From Luteimonas sp. MC1750 (GTDB lineage: Bacteria > Pseudomonadota > Gammaproteobacteria > Xanthomonadales > Xanthomonadaceae), in assembly GCF_016615955.1 (NCBI RefSeq), contig NZ_CP067113.1, positions 1,426,001 through 1,490,000 on the forward strand: a stretch of 64,000 nucleotides of DNA. Direction: 5' to 3'. Below, piece after piece: positions 1 to 9,187 of the stretch. The notes below the pieces were generated by a model. The model saw only the letters and a program-made list of their open reading frames with translations, ran no database searches and was not told the DNA's origin. Position 1 is the stretch's first letter, and each line of letters begins with the position of its first letter. The translations under genes and the position numbers were made by a program.

Positions 1-529
1 GGGCGTTGTCAGCGTCCAGCAGCACGCGGACTTCGCGGTACAGCTCGCGGAAGGCGCGCGGCGGCTTGCCGGCCTTGCGTTCGGCCAGGGTGTTGCGCAC
101 CAGCTGGCGGATGCGCTGGCTGTCGGCGGCGGGGAATTCGTCGATCAGCGCCGACAGCGCGTCGCTGCCGTCCTCGCCCAGCAGGCGCTCGCGCCAGGCC
201 TCGGCGCGGTGCAGGCGCGCGGTGTCCAGGCGTGCGGCTTCGCCGTCGGTGTCGAGCGCGTCGCGCAGCGCGTCCAGCGCCTCCTCGTCCTCGCGCCGCA
301 GCTGCTTGGCGAGAAAGGCGATCTCGCGCTTGCGCGCGATGTTGGAGGTGATGCGGCGCGCCTGGGCGATGAAGGGCAGCAGATGCTCGCCCAGTGGCAG
401 CTTCGCCAGCCGGCCCGGGTCGAGTTCGACCAGCTGCCGGGCCAGCTCCAGCACGTCCAGCGCTTCGCGGCGCTGGGCGCTGCGGCTGGGTCCGAGGAAG
501 TCGCCGGTATCGTCGTCCTTGCCACGCAT
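1..529 (-). CDS. darP: DarP (YjgA/DUF615) ribosome-associated protein, partial at the window edge
   Basis: This frame starts at an ATG at 529 and runs off the left edge of the window, so the C-terminus is missing; 176 codons are visible, close to the family's usual ~180. The N-terminal GDFLGPSRSAQRRE and the following charged helical region (LAKLPLGEHLLPFIAQARRI, then IARKREIAFLAKQLR) match DarP/YjgA (DUF615). Family members associate with late 50S precursors in the cytoplasm and help final large-subunit maturation. An in-frame TGA at 548-550 lies just upstream, so 529 is the only reasonable start. The gene diverges from pmbA with about 50 bp between the starts, a conserved pairing in proteobacteria. 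Confidence 0.9.
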   Translation of the reverse strand, partial: MRGKDDDTGDFLGPSRSAQRREALDVLELARQLVELDPGRLAKLPLGEHLLPFIAQARRITSNIARKREIAFLAKQLRREDEEALDALRDALDTDGEAARLDTARLHRAEAWRERLLGEDGSDALSALIDEFPAADSQRIRQLVRNTLAERKAGKPPRAFRELYREVRVLLDADNA

Positions 530-579
530 GTCGTCCCAGCCGCCCGTTCAATCATTCAAGAACCCCGAAGGATAAGGCA

Positions 580-1950
580 TTGACCACCGCCATCACCGCA
601 GACCGCGCCCTCCACGACGACAGCCGCGAGCGCCTGGCGCGGCTGGAAGGCATCGCCGGCCAGCTGCTGGAGCGCTGCCGCGCCGCCGGCGCCAGCCAGG
701 CCGAAGTCTCCTGCAGCGAGGACCGCGGCCTGGAGGTCAACGTGCGCATGGGCGAGGTCGAGTCGGTGGAATCGACCCGCGACCGCGGGATCGGGGTCAC
801 GGTCTACTTCGGCAAGCGCAGGGGCAGCGCCAGCACCGCCGACCTGCGCGAGGAGAGCCTGGCCGCCACCGTCGAGCAGGCCTGCGCGATCGCCCGCCAC
901 ACCGAGGACGATGCCGCCTCGGGCCTGGCCGATGCTTCGCTGATGGCGCGCGACCCGCGCGAGTTCGACGCCTGGCATCCCTGGGACATCGACGCGCGGC
1001 AGGCGATCGAGCTGGCGCTTGCCGCCGAGCAGGCCGGTCGCGACGCCGATCCGCTGATCGCGAATTCGGACGGTGCCGGCGTGGGCAGCGGCGCCTCGCT
1101 GTCGGTCTATGCCAACTCGCACGGCTTCGTCGGTGCCGAACGCGCCAGCCACCACAGCCTGTCGTGCGCGCTGATCGCCGGCGAAGGCGACGCGATGCAG
1201 CGGGACGGCTGGTACAGCTACGCGCTGGCCCCGGGCGACCTCGAGCCCGCGGCCGCGATCGGGCGCAGCGCGGCCCGGCGCACCGTCGAGCGGCTCGATC
1301 CGCGCCCGCTCGCCACCGGCCGCTACCCGGTGCTGTTCTCGGCCGAGGTGGCGCGCTCGCTGATCGGCCACCTGCTGGGCGCGGTCTCGGGCGGCGCGCT
1401 CTACCGTGGCGCCAGCTTCCTGGTCGACGCCGCCGGCACCCGGCTGTTCCCGGACTGGTTCGCGATCCACGAGCGTCCGTTCCTGCAGCGCGGCCTGCGC
1501 TCGGCGGCCTTCGACGCCGAAGGCGTGGCCACCCGCGAGGCCCCGCTGGTGGAGGCCGGCGTGCTGCAGCGCTACGTCCTCGGCAGCTACAGCGCCCGGC
1601 GCCTGGGCCTGGAGACCACCGCCAACGCCGGTGGCGTGCACAACCTCGAGGTCGCCGCGAACGCCGGCAGCCTCGAAGACATGGCGCGCGACATGGGTCG
1701 TGGCCTGCTCGTCACCAGCCTGATGGGGCAGGGCGTCAACACCGTCACCGGCGACTACTCGCGTGGCGCGGCGGGCTTCCTGGTCGAGGGCGGCACGATC
1801 GTGCATCCGGTCGACGGCATCACCATTGCCGGCAACCTGCGCGACATGTTCATGGCGATCGAGGCGGTCGGCCGCGACGTCGATCCACGCTCGCACATCC
1901 GCACCGGATCGATCCTGGTGGGCGCGATGACCGTGGCCGGCGTGGGGTGA
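580..1950 (+). CDS. pmbA: PmbA/TldE, non-catalytic subunit of the TldD/TldE metalloprotease
   Basis: A 456-residue member of the PmbA/TldE family (E. coli PmbA is about 450). TldD/TldE heterodimers are cytoplasmic proteases that degrade unfolded peptides and trim modified peptides such as microcin B17 and CcdA. The TldD partner, which carries the HExxH zinc site, is not in this window, and no HExxH is visible here, which fits the TldE role. Hallmarks are GIGVTVYFGKRRGSASTADL near residues 70-90, and NLEVAANAGS then VNTVTGDYSRGAAGF toward the C-terminus. I choose TTG at 580 because GAAGGATAAGG sits just upstream and protein similarity begins there. The frame is open further upstream only as antisense of darP. 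Confidence 0.93.
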   Translation: MTTAITADRALHDDSRERLARLEGIAGQLLERCRAAGASQAEVSCSEDRGLEVNVRMGEVESVESTRDRGIGVTVYFGKRRGSASTADLREESLAATVEQACAIARHTEDDAASGLADASLMARDPREFDAWHPWDIDARQAIELALAAEQAGRDADPLIANSDGAGVGSGASLSVYANSHGFVGAERASHHSLSCALIAGEGDAMQRDGWYSYALAPGDLEPAAAIGRSAARRTVERLDPRPLATGRYPVLFSAEVARSLIGHLLGAVSGGALYRGASFLVDAAGTRLFPDWFAIHERPFLQRGLRSAAFDAEGVATREAPLVEAGVLQRYVLGSYSARRLGLETTANAGGVHNLEVAANAGSLEDMARDMGRGLLVTSLMGQGVNTVTGDYSRGAAGFLVEGGTIVHPVDGITIAGNLRDMFMAIEAVGRDVDPRSHIRTGSILVGAMTVAGVG

Positions 1951-2049
1951 TCAGACTTTACTTTCACGATTTGCGGCGATAGCTTGTCCCCCGTTACAGG
2001 GGGAAAACTCGATGCAGATCAGGGACGTCCACGGAACGGGAGTTCCGGC

Positions 2050-4401
2050 GTGAGCGCGCAGCTTGCTGCGCAGCCTTCGGGCTACATCCAGGCGCAGATG
2101 ACGCGCCTGCAATCCGAACTCGCCCAGGTCAGGACCCGTTCGCAGGGTGCTGTGGCCAAGGTGCGGGAAGGCAACGAGCGAATGCTCTCTTCCGCGGCAT
2201 CCGCCATCGCCGCCGATTCCGCTCGAAGCTGCGATGCGGCGGCCGCCGCTGCGCTTGAGCGCGCTCGCCGTGGTGCCTGGCCCGCAGCGCTCACGCTGTC
2301 GGCCCCCTGGGGCCCCGGCCGTCCGCAGGCGCTGTGCTGGATGGGAGTGCTGGTGGCCGTTCCCGTGGTCGCGATGCTGCTTGGCATGGGCGGTCTGCTC
2401 ATGTTGATCGCCGTGGCGGGCGCGTATGCCTGGCTGGTGCACTGGGGGCGGCGGCGAGAGGCCGAGCGCGCCAGCGCGTCCGAGCGCGCTGCGATCGAGG
2501 GCTTTCGCGCACTGCGGCCACAGCTGCTGGCGTTCGATGTGAAAAGCAGCGCCGATCCCGACTATCCGTACAGCGCCACTATGGCGCCGGTCGGTAATGG
2601 CGAGAATTTCTCCCAGGACATCCGGACCGACACGAAGACGTACGGACCACAGTTCGGCGCCACGTTCCTCGGCCTGCGTGACGGCGCGCGCAACCTCTTG
2701 ATCCTGGTTCGCCTTCCGGTGGACGGGTTCTCCCTGCAGGCCATCCCGTTCAACGACCTCCAGCGTGCGGACCCGCGCTGGGCGGTCTGGTCGGGACTCG
2801 CGGAAGGGCTCGCCGCAGGCGCCGTGGAGCACGCCACGGCCATCAAGCGCTTCGCCGAAGAGGTGGGTGACTGGCAGGCCGAGCTGTCGCGGGCGCGCCT
2901 GATCGAGCAGCGGATCGAAACCCTGTCCGGGCAGGAGCAGGCCTGGTCCGACGTGGCCCTGCCGGCCGAAACGCTCGACGCGATCCTGAGCCTCGTGGAT
3001 TCCTTCAAGTCGGGTCGCCCCGTCAAGGGCATCCTGCTGCATGGCCCGCCGGGCACCGGCAAGACCCTGATCGCGCGCAAGCTTGCCCAGCATGCCGGAT
3101 GCAATTTTGTCTCCGTCGGGATCGCCGACCTGAAGGCTCCGCATATCGGCGAGACCGGGCCCCGCGTGCGCGAGGTCTGGGAGCGCTGCCGGAAGGGGGC
3201 GCCGACGATCCTGTTCATCGACGAGTGCGAAAGCGTGTTTGCCGCCCGCGGCTCGAACACCACCGATGCGTTCGGAAACGAACTGGTGCAGACCTTCCTG
3301 GCCGAGTGGGACGGCTTCAACCAGTGCGCGGGGGAGGTGTTCGTGATCGGCGCCACCAATCGCCACGAGCTGCTCGACAACGCGGTCATGTCGCGCTTCA
3401 CCGAGTCGATCGAGATCCCCGCACCCGACGCGCATGGACGTGAGCGCATCCTGGCCAACGAAATCGCCAAGGCGCGGCTGCACTTCGCGCCGACCGAAGA
3501 CATGGTGCGCGAGACCGCGGGCATGTCCGGGCGTGACATCCACACGCTGGTGTCGAAGATCGTCGCCAGCCACCTGCACGGCGAAGTGACCCGTGAGGAC
3601 TTCGCCGCTGAAGTCCGCAAGCTGCGGGGCAAGCAATCCACCTCGGTCGAGCGTCTGGGCTGGGACGCGCTGGTGTTGCCGGAATCGACGCTGGCCGAGT
3701 TCAGGAGCCTGGGGCGGGAGCTCGTCCACGCCGAAGAACTGCGCAAGCTGGGGGTCGGCGTGCCGCGCGGCATCCTGCTGTACGGCCCGCCGGGGACCGG
3801 CAAGACCCAGGTCGCGCGCGTGCTGGCCTCCGAGTCCGGCCTCGCCTTCATCGCGGCCAGCTCCAGCGAACTCAAGGCGGGCTACACCGGCCAGTCCGGC
3901 GGACTGGTCCGCCAGCTGTTCGAGAAGGCACGCGCCCAGGCCCCGTGCATCCTGTTCCTCGACGAGCTCGACACCGTCGCCCGCTCGCGCGGCGACGGAG
4001 ACAGCTTTACCGGCGAGATCGTGGCGCAGCTGCTGCAGGAACTCGACGGTGTGGCGACGAAGAAGGGCCAGGTATTCCTGCTCGCTGCCAGCAACCATCC
4101 CGGGAGCATCGACAGCGCGCTGCTGTCGCGGTTCGAGCGCCGCATCGAGATCGGACTGCCCGACGAGCCGGCCCGCGCAGCGATTCTCGCACTGCAGCTT
4201 GCCGGAAAGCCGCTGAGTTTCGAGGTGGAAGCCGCATGCGTAGAACTCGCCAGGCGCACCGGCGGATTCTCGGGCCGTGACCTCCAGTCGCTTGTCACCA
4301 CGGCGACGCGTCGTGCGCTGCAGCGCGCGATACAGGAGACCGGGGATCCACGCACATTCACGCTAGTCATTGACGACCTTGAAACTAGTCTGGCGGCCTG
4401 A
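2050..4401 (+). CDS. Membrane-anchored tandem AAA+ ATPase (Cdc48/VCP-like architecture)
   Basis: A 783-residue protein with an Ala-rich, probably helical N-terminus (1-95). A hydrophobic stretch at about 98-133 is followed by WGRRRE, one or two membrane passes with the bulk predicted cytoplasmic. After a linker of roughly 170 residues come two full AAA+ modules. Module 1 has Walker A GPPGTGKT at 332-339 and Walker B ILFIDE ending near 392. Module 2 has Walker A GPPGTGKT at 579-586 and ILFLDE at 634-639. Both carry arginine-finger regions (VMSRF, LLSRF). The layout is that of Cdc48-type unfoldases, but I do not recognise a named bacterial gene and the substrate is unknown. GTG 2050 is preferred over an in-frame TTG at 1984 because GGGAG lies 9 bp before it. 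A small membrane protein follows after 48 bp. Confidence 0.85.
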   Translation: MSAQLAAQPSGYIQAQMTRLQSELAQVRTRSQGAVAKVREGNERMLSSAASAIAADSARSCDAAAAAALERARRGAWPAALTLSAPWGPGRPQALCWMGVLVAVPVVAMLLGMGGLLMLIAVAGAYAWLVHWGRRREAERASASERAAIEGFRALRPQLLAFDVKSSADPDYPYSATMAPVGNGENFSQDIRTDTKTYGPQFGATFLGLRDGARNLLILVRLPVDGFSLQAIPFNDLQRADPRWAVWSGLAEGLAAGAVEHATAIKRFAEEVGDWQAELSRARLIEQRIETLSGQEQAWSDVALPAETLDAILSLVDSFKSGRPVKGILLHGPPGTGKTLIARKLAQHAGCNFVSVGIADLKAPHIGETGPRVREVWERCRKGAPTILFIDECESVFAARGSNTTDAFGNELVQTFLAEWDGFNQCAGEVFVIGATNRHELLDNAVMSRFTESIEIPAPDAHGRERILANEIAKARLHFAPTEDMVRETAGMSGRDIHTLVSKIVASHLHGEVTREDFAAEVRKLRGKQSTSVERLGWDALVLPESTLAEFRSLGRELVHAEELRKLGVGVPRGILLYGPPGTGKTQVARVLASESGLAFIAASSSELKAGYTGQSGGLVRQLFEKARAQAPCILFLDELDTVARSRGDGDSFTGEIVAQLLQELDGVATKKGQVFLLAASNHPGSIDSALLSRFERRIEIGLPDEPARAAILALQLAGKPLSFEVEAACVELARRTGGFSGRDLQSLVTTATRRALQRAIQETGDPRTFTLVIDDLETSLAA

Positions 4402-4449
4402 ACCAGATCGCCACAGCTGCACCTAACTAATAGCGAAAGGGGGTTCTCC

Positions 4450-4938
4450 ATGCGTATCCTGTTGGCTCTTGTCGTTGCGTTGATTGCTGCAGTCGTCGCC
4501 TCGTTCATCACGGGCATGTTGGGCTTGGGCTTCCTGAGCTCGCTGGTGTCGATTGGCGTGTTTATCGTCGTTTTCTTCATGATGAAGCGTGGTGCGCCCA
4601 TTGGGTCGTCCCGGGTTCCGGACGGGTTCAACGCCGACTTCGCCCACGAAAATATTGCGATTGACACTGCGTCCGGCAAGCTGTGGCTCCGCGACAAGAG
4701 CGGCGCGTCGACAGTAGTGGACAAGGGAGATGTTCTGCGCTGGAACTTGGCCTTCATGTCGCGAGGCGCCATCCATCTCGACAGCCGGCTTGAGGTTCAT
4801 GTGCGTGACCTGAAGCGCCCCAAGTTCGAGGTCCCGTTCCGTCGGCATGGGGAGACTTGGAAGTGGGGTGCGGCGCGGAACCATGCCGAGGCGGAGGAGT
4901 GGGTCTCCCGCCTGACGACCTGGGTCCAGACCAGTTGA
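4450..4938 (+). CDS. Small membrane protein of unknown function downstream of the AAA+ ATPase
   Basis: A 162-residue protein I do not recognise. Residues 1-46 form two close hydrophobic segments (LLALVVALIAAVVASFITG and SSLVSIGVFIVVFFMM), then a polar domain of about 115 residues with a plausible beta-rich pattern (NIAIDTASGKLWLRDK, AIHLDSRLEVHVRDLKR) and a Trp-rich end (TWKWGAARNHAEAEEWVSRL). The C-terminal domain probably faces the cytoplasm. AAAGGGGG 8-14 bp before the ATG is a strong ribosome binding site. It lies 48 bp behind the tandem AAA+ gene on the same strand without an obvious terminator between, so co-transcription and a shared role at the membrane are plausible but inferred. Confidence 0.75.
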   Translation: MRILLALVVALIAAVVASFITGMLGLGFLSSLVSIGVFIVVFFMMKRGAPIGSSRVPDGFNADFAHENIAIDTASGKLWLRDKSGASTVVDKGDVLRWNLAFMSRGAIHLDSRLEVHVRDLKRPKFEVPFRRHGETWKWGAARNHAEAEEWVSRLTTWVQTS

Positions 4939-4976
4939 TCTAGTCGCGCCGGGCAGGCCGTCCCGGCCATGCGCTA

Positions 4977-5001
4977 GGGCCGGCGGGGTCCGTGCCGGCC
5001 C
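4977..5001. terminator. GC hairpin between the small membrane protein and the DUF4870 gene
   Basis: GGGCCGGC at 4977-4984 pairs with GCCGGCCC at 4994-5001 around a 9-base loop. There is no T-tract on either strand, so it is at best a weak or Rho-assisted terminator, or an operator-like palindrome. Confidence 0.3.
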
Positions 5002-5085
5002 CCACCCATCGCGATCGCACATCCGATGGCGGGCGGGAGTGACGTGCTAACGTCGGGGAGACCCATCCTGACGGGGAGGCGCGAC

Positions 5086-5514
5086 ATGTTCGACCAGGAC
5101 CATCACGACGACGCACCACGGGTGGCGGCCGGAGGCGCCATCGATCCGCAGCAGCGCCAGTGGGCGATGTTCGCGCACCTCTCCGCGCTGCTGGGCGGGC
5201 TGCTCACCACGGCCTGGGGCGGCAGCATCGGCTGCTTCATCGGCCCGCTGGTGATCTGGCTGCTCAAGAAGGACACCATGCCCTTCGTCGGCGACCAGGC
5301 CAAGGAAGCGCTGAACTTCAACATCACCGTGGCGATCATTTTCCTGGTGCTGTTCCTGATGACGATCTTCACCCTGGGCATCGGCATCATCATCACCGGC
5401 CCGCTGTTCGTGGTGGTCGGCCTGTCCTGGCTGGTGTTCACCATCATCGCGGCGATCAAGGCCAACGATGGCATCGCCTACCGCTATCCGCTGACGCTGC
5501 GGCTGATCAAGTAG
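5086..5514 (+). CDS. DUF4870 (Tic20-like) small membrane protein
   Basis: A 142-residue membrane protein. After a short acidic/His N-terminus (MFDQDHHDDAPR) it shows the DUF4870 pattern: QRQWAMFAHLSALLG, a hydrophobic stretch, PLVIWLLKKDTMPFVGDQAKEALNFN, then two strongly hydrophobic helices and a C-terminal ANDGIAYRYPLTLRLIK. Family members are inner-membrane proteins distantly like Tic20, with unknown function. The start is taken at 5086 because GGGGAGG lies 7 bp upstream and similarity begins there; an in-frame ATG at 5026 would add 20 residues not typical of the family. It ends 33 bp from the convergent ispA. Confidence 0.85.
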   Translation: MFDQDHHDDAPRVAAGGAIDPQQRQWAMFAHLSALLGGLLTTAWGGSIGCFIGPLVIWLLKKDTMPFVGDQAKEALNFNITVAIIFLVLFLMTIFTLGIGIIITGPLFVVVGLSWLVFTIIAAIKANDGIAYRYPLTLRLIK

Positions 5515-5547
5515 CCGCCAGGGCCGCGGCCACGCGCCGCTGCCGTC

Positions 5548-6450
5548 TCAGTGCGAGCGCTCGACCGCCAGGCGGCCGAGCGCGGCCAGCAGGTCACCGC
5601 GCGGCCCCAGGGGTTCCAGCATCGCGTCCATGGTGCGCGCCAGCGCGTCGAGCCGGGCGCGCGAGGCGTCCAGGCCGATGATTGCCGGGAACGTCGCCTT
5701 GTCCTGGGCGGCGTCCTTGCCCGCGGTCTTGCCCAGCGTGGCGCTCTCGCCCTCGACGTCGAGCAGGTCGTCGCGGATCTGGAAGGCGAGGCCGAGCGCG
5801 TCGGCGTAGGCATCCAGGCGCGCGCGGTCGGCGTCACCGGCACCGGCGGCGATCGCGCCCATGCGCACGGCGGCGCGGATCAGCGCGCCGGTCTTGAGGG
5901 TGTGCAGCTGCTCCAGCGCGTCGATGCCGGCCGTCGATGCCTGGCCGGTCGCGGCGAGGTCCAGCGCCTGGCCGCCGCACATGCCGCCGGCACCGGCGGC
6001 GAGCGCGAGTTCGCGCAGCATCGCCACGCGCGCGGCGTCGCTGCAGCGGGCCTCGGCGAGCACCGCGAAGGCCAGCGACTGCAGCGCGTCGCCGGCCAGG
6101 ATCGCGGTGGCCTCGTCGAAGGCGACGTGGACGGTGGGCTGGCCGCGGCGCAGGGCGTCGTCGTCCATCGCCGGCAGGTCGTCGTGGACCAGGGAGTAGG
6201 CGTGCACCAGCTCGATCGCGGCGGCGGCCGCGTCGAGCGCGGACGGGTCGGCGCCGAATGCGGTCCCGGTGGCGTAGGCCAGCAGTGGACGCATGCGCTT
6301 GCCGCCGAGCAGCACGGCGTGGCGCATGGCCGCGCCCAGGCGCTGTTCGGCGGCGGGGTGGTCGGCCAGCGCGGAGGCGAGCACGCCGTCGATCCGGCTG
6401 CGCCAGGCGTCGAGCTGCGCGGCGGCCGTGCCGCCGGTCGCGTCAGGCAT
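5548..6450 (-). CDS. ispA: Farnesyl diphosphate synthase
   Basis: A 300-residue all-helical trans-prenyltransferase that condenses IPP with DMAPP and GPP to give farnesyl diphosphate, feeding undecaprenyl diphosphate, ubiquinone and other isoprenoids in the cytoplasm. The first Asp-rich motif DDLPAMDDD is at 90-98 and the second, DDLLD, at 227-231; GGKRMRP near 49-55 is the IPP-binding region. Length equals E. coli IspA. The start ATG at 6450 overlaps the xseB stop by 8 bp; a TTG at 6459 is possible but unnecessary. It is the last gene of tilS-xseB-ispA. In E. coli ispA is also directly behind xseB, followed by dxs, which is absent here. Confidence 0.95.
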   Translation of the reverse strand: MPDATGGTAAAQLDAWRSRIDGVLASALADHPAAEQRLGAAMRHAVLLGGKRMRPLLAYATGTAFGADPSALDAAAAAIELVHAYSLVHDDLPAMDDDALRRGQPTVHVAFDEATAILAGDALQSLAFAVLAEARCSDAARVAMLRELALAAGAGGMCGGQALDLAATGQASTAGIDALEQLHTLKTGALIRAAVRMGAIAAGAGDADRARLDAYADALGLAFQIRDDLLDVEGESATLGKTAGKDAAQDKATFPAIIGLDASRARLDALARTMDAMLEPLGPRGDLLAALGRLAVERSH

Positions 6451-6709
6451 CGTCGCCAAGGGCGGGGAACGAGGTTCCGGAGTCAGGCTGTTGCGGATCG
6501 GTCAGCAGGCGCACGCGCAGCTCGGCGGCTTCGAGCGCCTGCTGGCAGCGGCGGTAGAGGCCGACGCCGCGCTCGTAGGCGGCGAGCGAATCCTCGAGGC
6601 TCATGTCGCCGTGCTCCATCTTGCCGACGAGCTGCTCGAGGGCATCGAGCGAGGCTTCGAAATCGGCGACCGGAGAGCCGGCGTTGGCGGTATCGGCGGG
6701 GTCTGGCAT
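6443..6709 (-). CDS. xseB: Exodeoxyribonuclease VII small subunit
   Basis: An 88-residue protein with the XseB core [21 protein letters not shown] then [22 protein letters not shown], two amphipathic helices that pack several XseB copies onto one XseA. The complex degrades single-stranded DNA to short oligonucleotides in the cytoplasm; xseA is not in the window. The ATG at 6709 is 10 bp after the tilS stop, with GGAG/GAGG from the tilS end serving as ribosome binding site. The stop overlaps ispA by 8 bp, so translation of the three genes is probably coupled. Confidence 0.92.
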   Translation of the reverse strand: MPDPADTANAGSPVADFEASLDALEQLVGKMEHGDMSLEDSLAAYERGVGLYRRCQQALEAAELRVRLLTDPQQPDSGTSFPALGDDA

Positions 6710-6719
6710 GGCCTCGAGT

Positions 6720-8039
6720 TTACTCCAGCTGCCGCCAGCGCAGGCGCGCGCCATGGTCGCGAAGCCAGTCGCACAGCGTGGCCGACAGCAACCGGTCGCC
6801 GGCGGCCAGCACGCGGCCCTCGTGGTCGGACAGCAGCGGCATGCGCGTGCGTTCCCATGGCGGGACGCCGGCGTCCTGGAGCAGGTGCTTGAGGGCGTGG
6901 GAGTGGGTGCGCCCGGGCAGCTGCAGGCGCTCGCCGCCGCGCCGCGCGTGCACGCGCAGGGGCGTCGCGAAAGCTTCGGCGCCGTCCAGCGCGAGCTCGC
7001 CGCCACCCGGGATCGGCAGCGGCGTCCGGCCGTCCCAGAGCTGCGACCAGTCGGCCGGCAGGGATGGTGCCGCGGGCACCGCGTGCAGCCCGTCGCGCCA
7101 GGCGCGCAGGCACGCATCGGCCCAGCGGACTTCCCCTGCGCTGTCGCTACGCGCACCCAACAGGGTGTCGACGGCTTCAACCGCCGTGGCCGGCAGCGGT
7201 GGCAGCCCCAGCCCGGCGGCCCAGGCCCGCACGAGGCGTGCCCGTCGCGCGGCCGGCAGGGCGCGCAGCGGCGCCAGCGGCAACCGGCGCGCCTGCCGAC
7301 CGCCAGCCGCGTCGGTCAGCAGGGCATCGAGCACCGCGCGGTCATCGTCGGCCAGGAGGTCGGCCGCCTGGGCGCACAGCGTCGCGCTGCGGGCCAGGGC
7401 GGCATCGGCGCCCGGCCAGCGCTGCCGGAGCAGGGGCATGACCTGGTGGCGCAGCAGGCTGCGGGCGTGGGCAGGGTCGGCATTGGCCGGGTCCTCGATC
7501 CAGGACAGGCCGTTCGCCCGCGCCCAGGCCTCGAGGCCGGCGCGGGGCTGGCCAAGCAGTGGACGCCACATCCAGCCTGGTCCAAACCGCCGCCAGGGCC
7601 GCATCGCGGCCAGGCCTTCGGGGCCGGAGGCACGCAGCGCGCGCAGCAGGAAGGTCTCGGCCTGGTCGTCCTGGTGGTGGGCGAGCGCCAGCACCTCGCC
7701 CGCGTCCAGCGCGGCGGCGAAGGCCGCGTGCCTGGCCTCGCGCGCCGAGGCCTCAAGGCCGAGCCCGCTGTCGCGCGCCACCTGCACCGGCAGCACCCGC
7801 AGCGGAACGCGGAGCGCCGCACATGCGGCATCGCAGCCGGCGGCCCAGTCATCCGCGGCGGGGTGCAGCCCGTGGTGCACGTGGACCGCGCGCAGGCCGC
7901 GCGCGCGGATCGCCGGCAGGGCGGCGAGCCGGTGCAGCAGGACGGTGGAGTCGAGCCCGCCGCTCAGCGCGACGACGATCCCACCGTCGGCATCCCCGTC
8001 GGGGACGGTGAACACGGCGTCCGGGAGCGTCGGTTCCAT
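6720..8039 (-). CDS. tilS: tRNA(Ile)-lysidine synthase
   Basis: A 439-residue enzyme that adds lysine to C34 of tRNA-Ile(CAU) with ATP, changing its decoding from AUG to AUA and its charging from Met to Ile. The N-type PP-loop SGGLDS is at 26-31; HHGLHP and [19 protein letters not shown] are the conserved substrate and ATP regions. The C-terminal domain includes [30 protein letters not shown]. Start ATG 8039 (EPTLPDAVF) is chosen because family similarity begins there; the frame continues upstream through antisense accA sequence with low-complexity Arg-rich residues. It follows accA by 43 bp on the same strand and begins the tilS-xseB-ispA unit. Confidence 0.94.
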   Translation of the reverse strand: MEPTLPDAVFTVPDGDADGGIVVALSGGLDSTVLLHRLAALPAIRARGLRAVHVHHGLHPAADDWAAGCDAACAALRVPLRVLPVQVARDSGLGLEASAREARHAAFAAALDAGEVLALAHHQDDQAETFLLRALRASGPEGLAAMRPWRRFGPGWMWRPLLGQPRAGLEAWARANGLSWIEDPANADPAHARSLLRHQVMPLLRQRWPGADAALARSATLCAQAADLLADDDRAVLDALLTDAAGGRQARRLPLAPLRALPAARRARLVRAWAAGLGLPPLPATAVEAVDTLLGARSDSAGEVRWADACLRAWRDGLHAVPAAPSLPADWSQLWDGRTPLPIPGGGELALDGAEAFATPLRVHARRGGERLQLPGRTHSHALKHLLQDAGVPPWERTRMPLLSDHEGRVLAAGDRLLSATLCDWLRDHGARLRWRQLE

Positions 8040-8082
8040 GGCCTCGGCTGCGCGGCGCACGCGCCGGCGACGCGGAGGCGGC

Positions 8083-9042
<960 letters not shown>

Positions 9043-9090
9043 CGGCGTGGCACAGCGTGGAAAGCCGCCAGTCTAGCCGACCGCCTCCCT

Positions 9091-9180
9091 GTGGGAGCCG
9101 CTACGGCGGCGATCGGACCGCCAGCGGTCGATCGACGGCGCTCCGTCGGGCGGGGTCGCCGCTGTAGCGGCTCCTGCAGG
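9091..9180. repeat. REP-like palindrome between dnaE and accA
   Basis: GTGGGAGCCGCTACGGCGGCGA at positions 9091-9112 is inverted at 9156-9180 (TCGCCGCTGTAGCGGCTCCTGCAG), with about 43 bp between that also contain the small palindrome CGGTCGATCGACGG. The GGAGCCGCTAC-type half-site resembles the dispersed REP family of Xanthomonas, Stenotrophomonas and Pseudomonas. As RNA it would fold into a long stem after dnaE and could slow 3' decay or limit readthrough into accA. Confidence 0.75.
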
Positions 9181-9187
9181 TGTCGGG

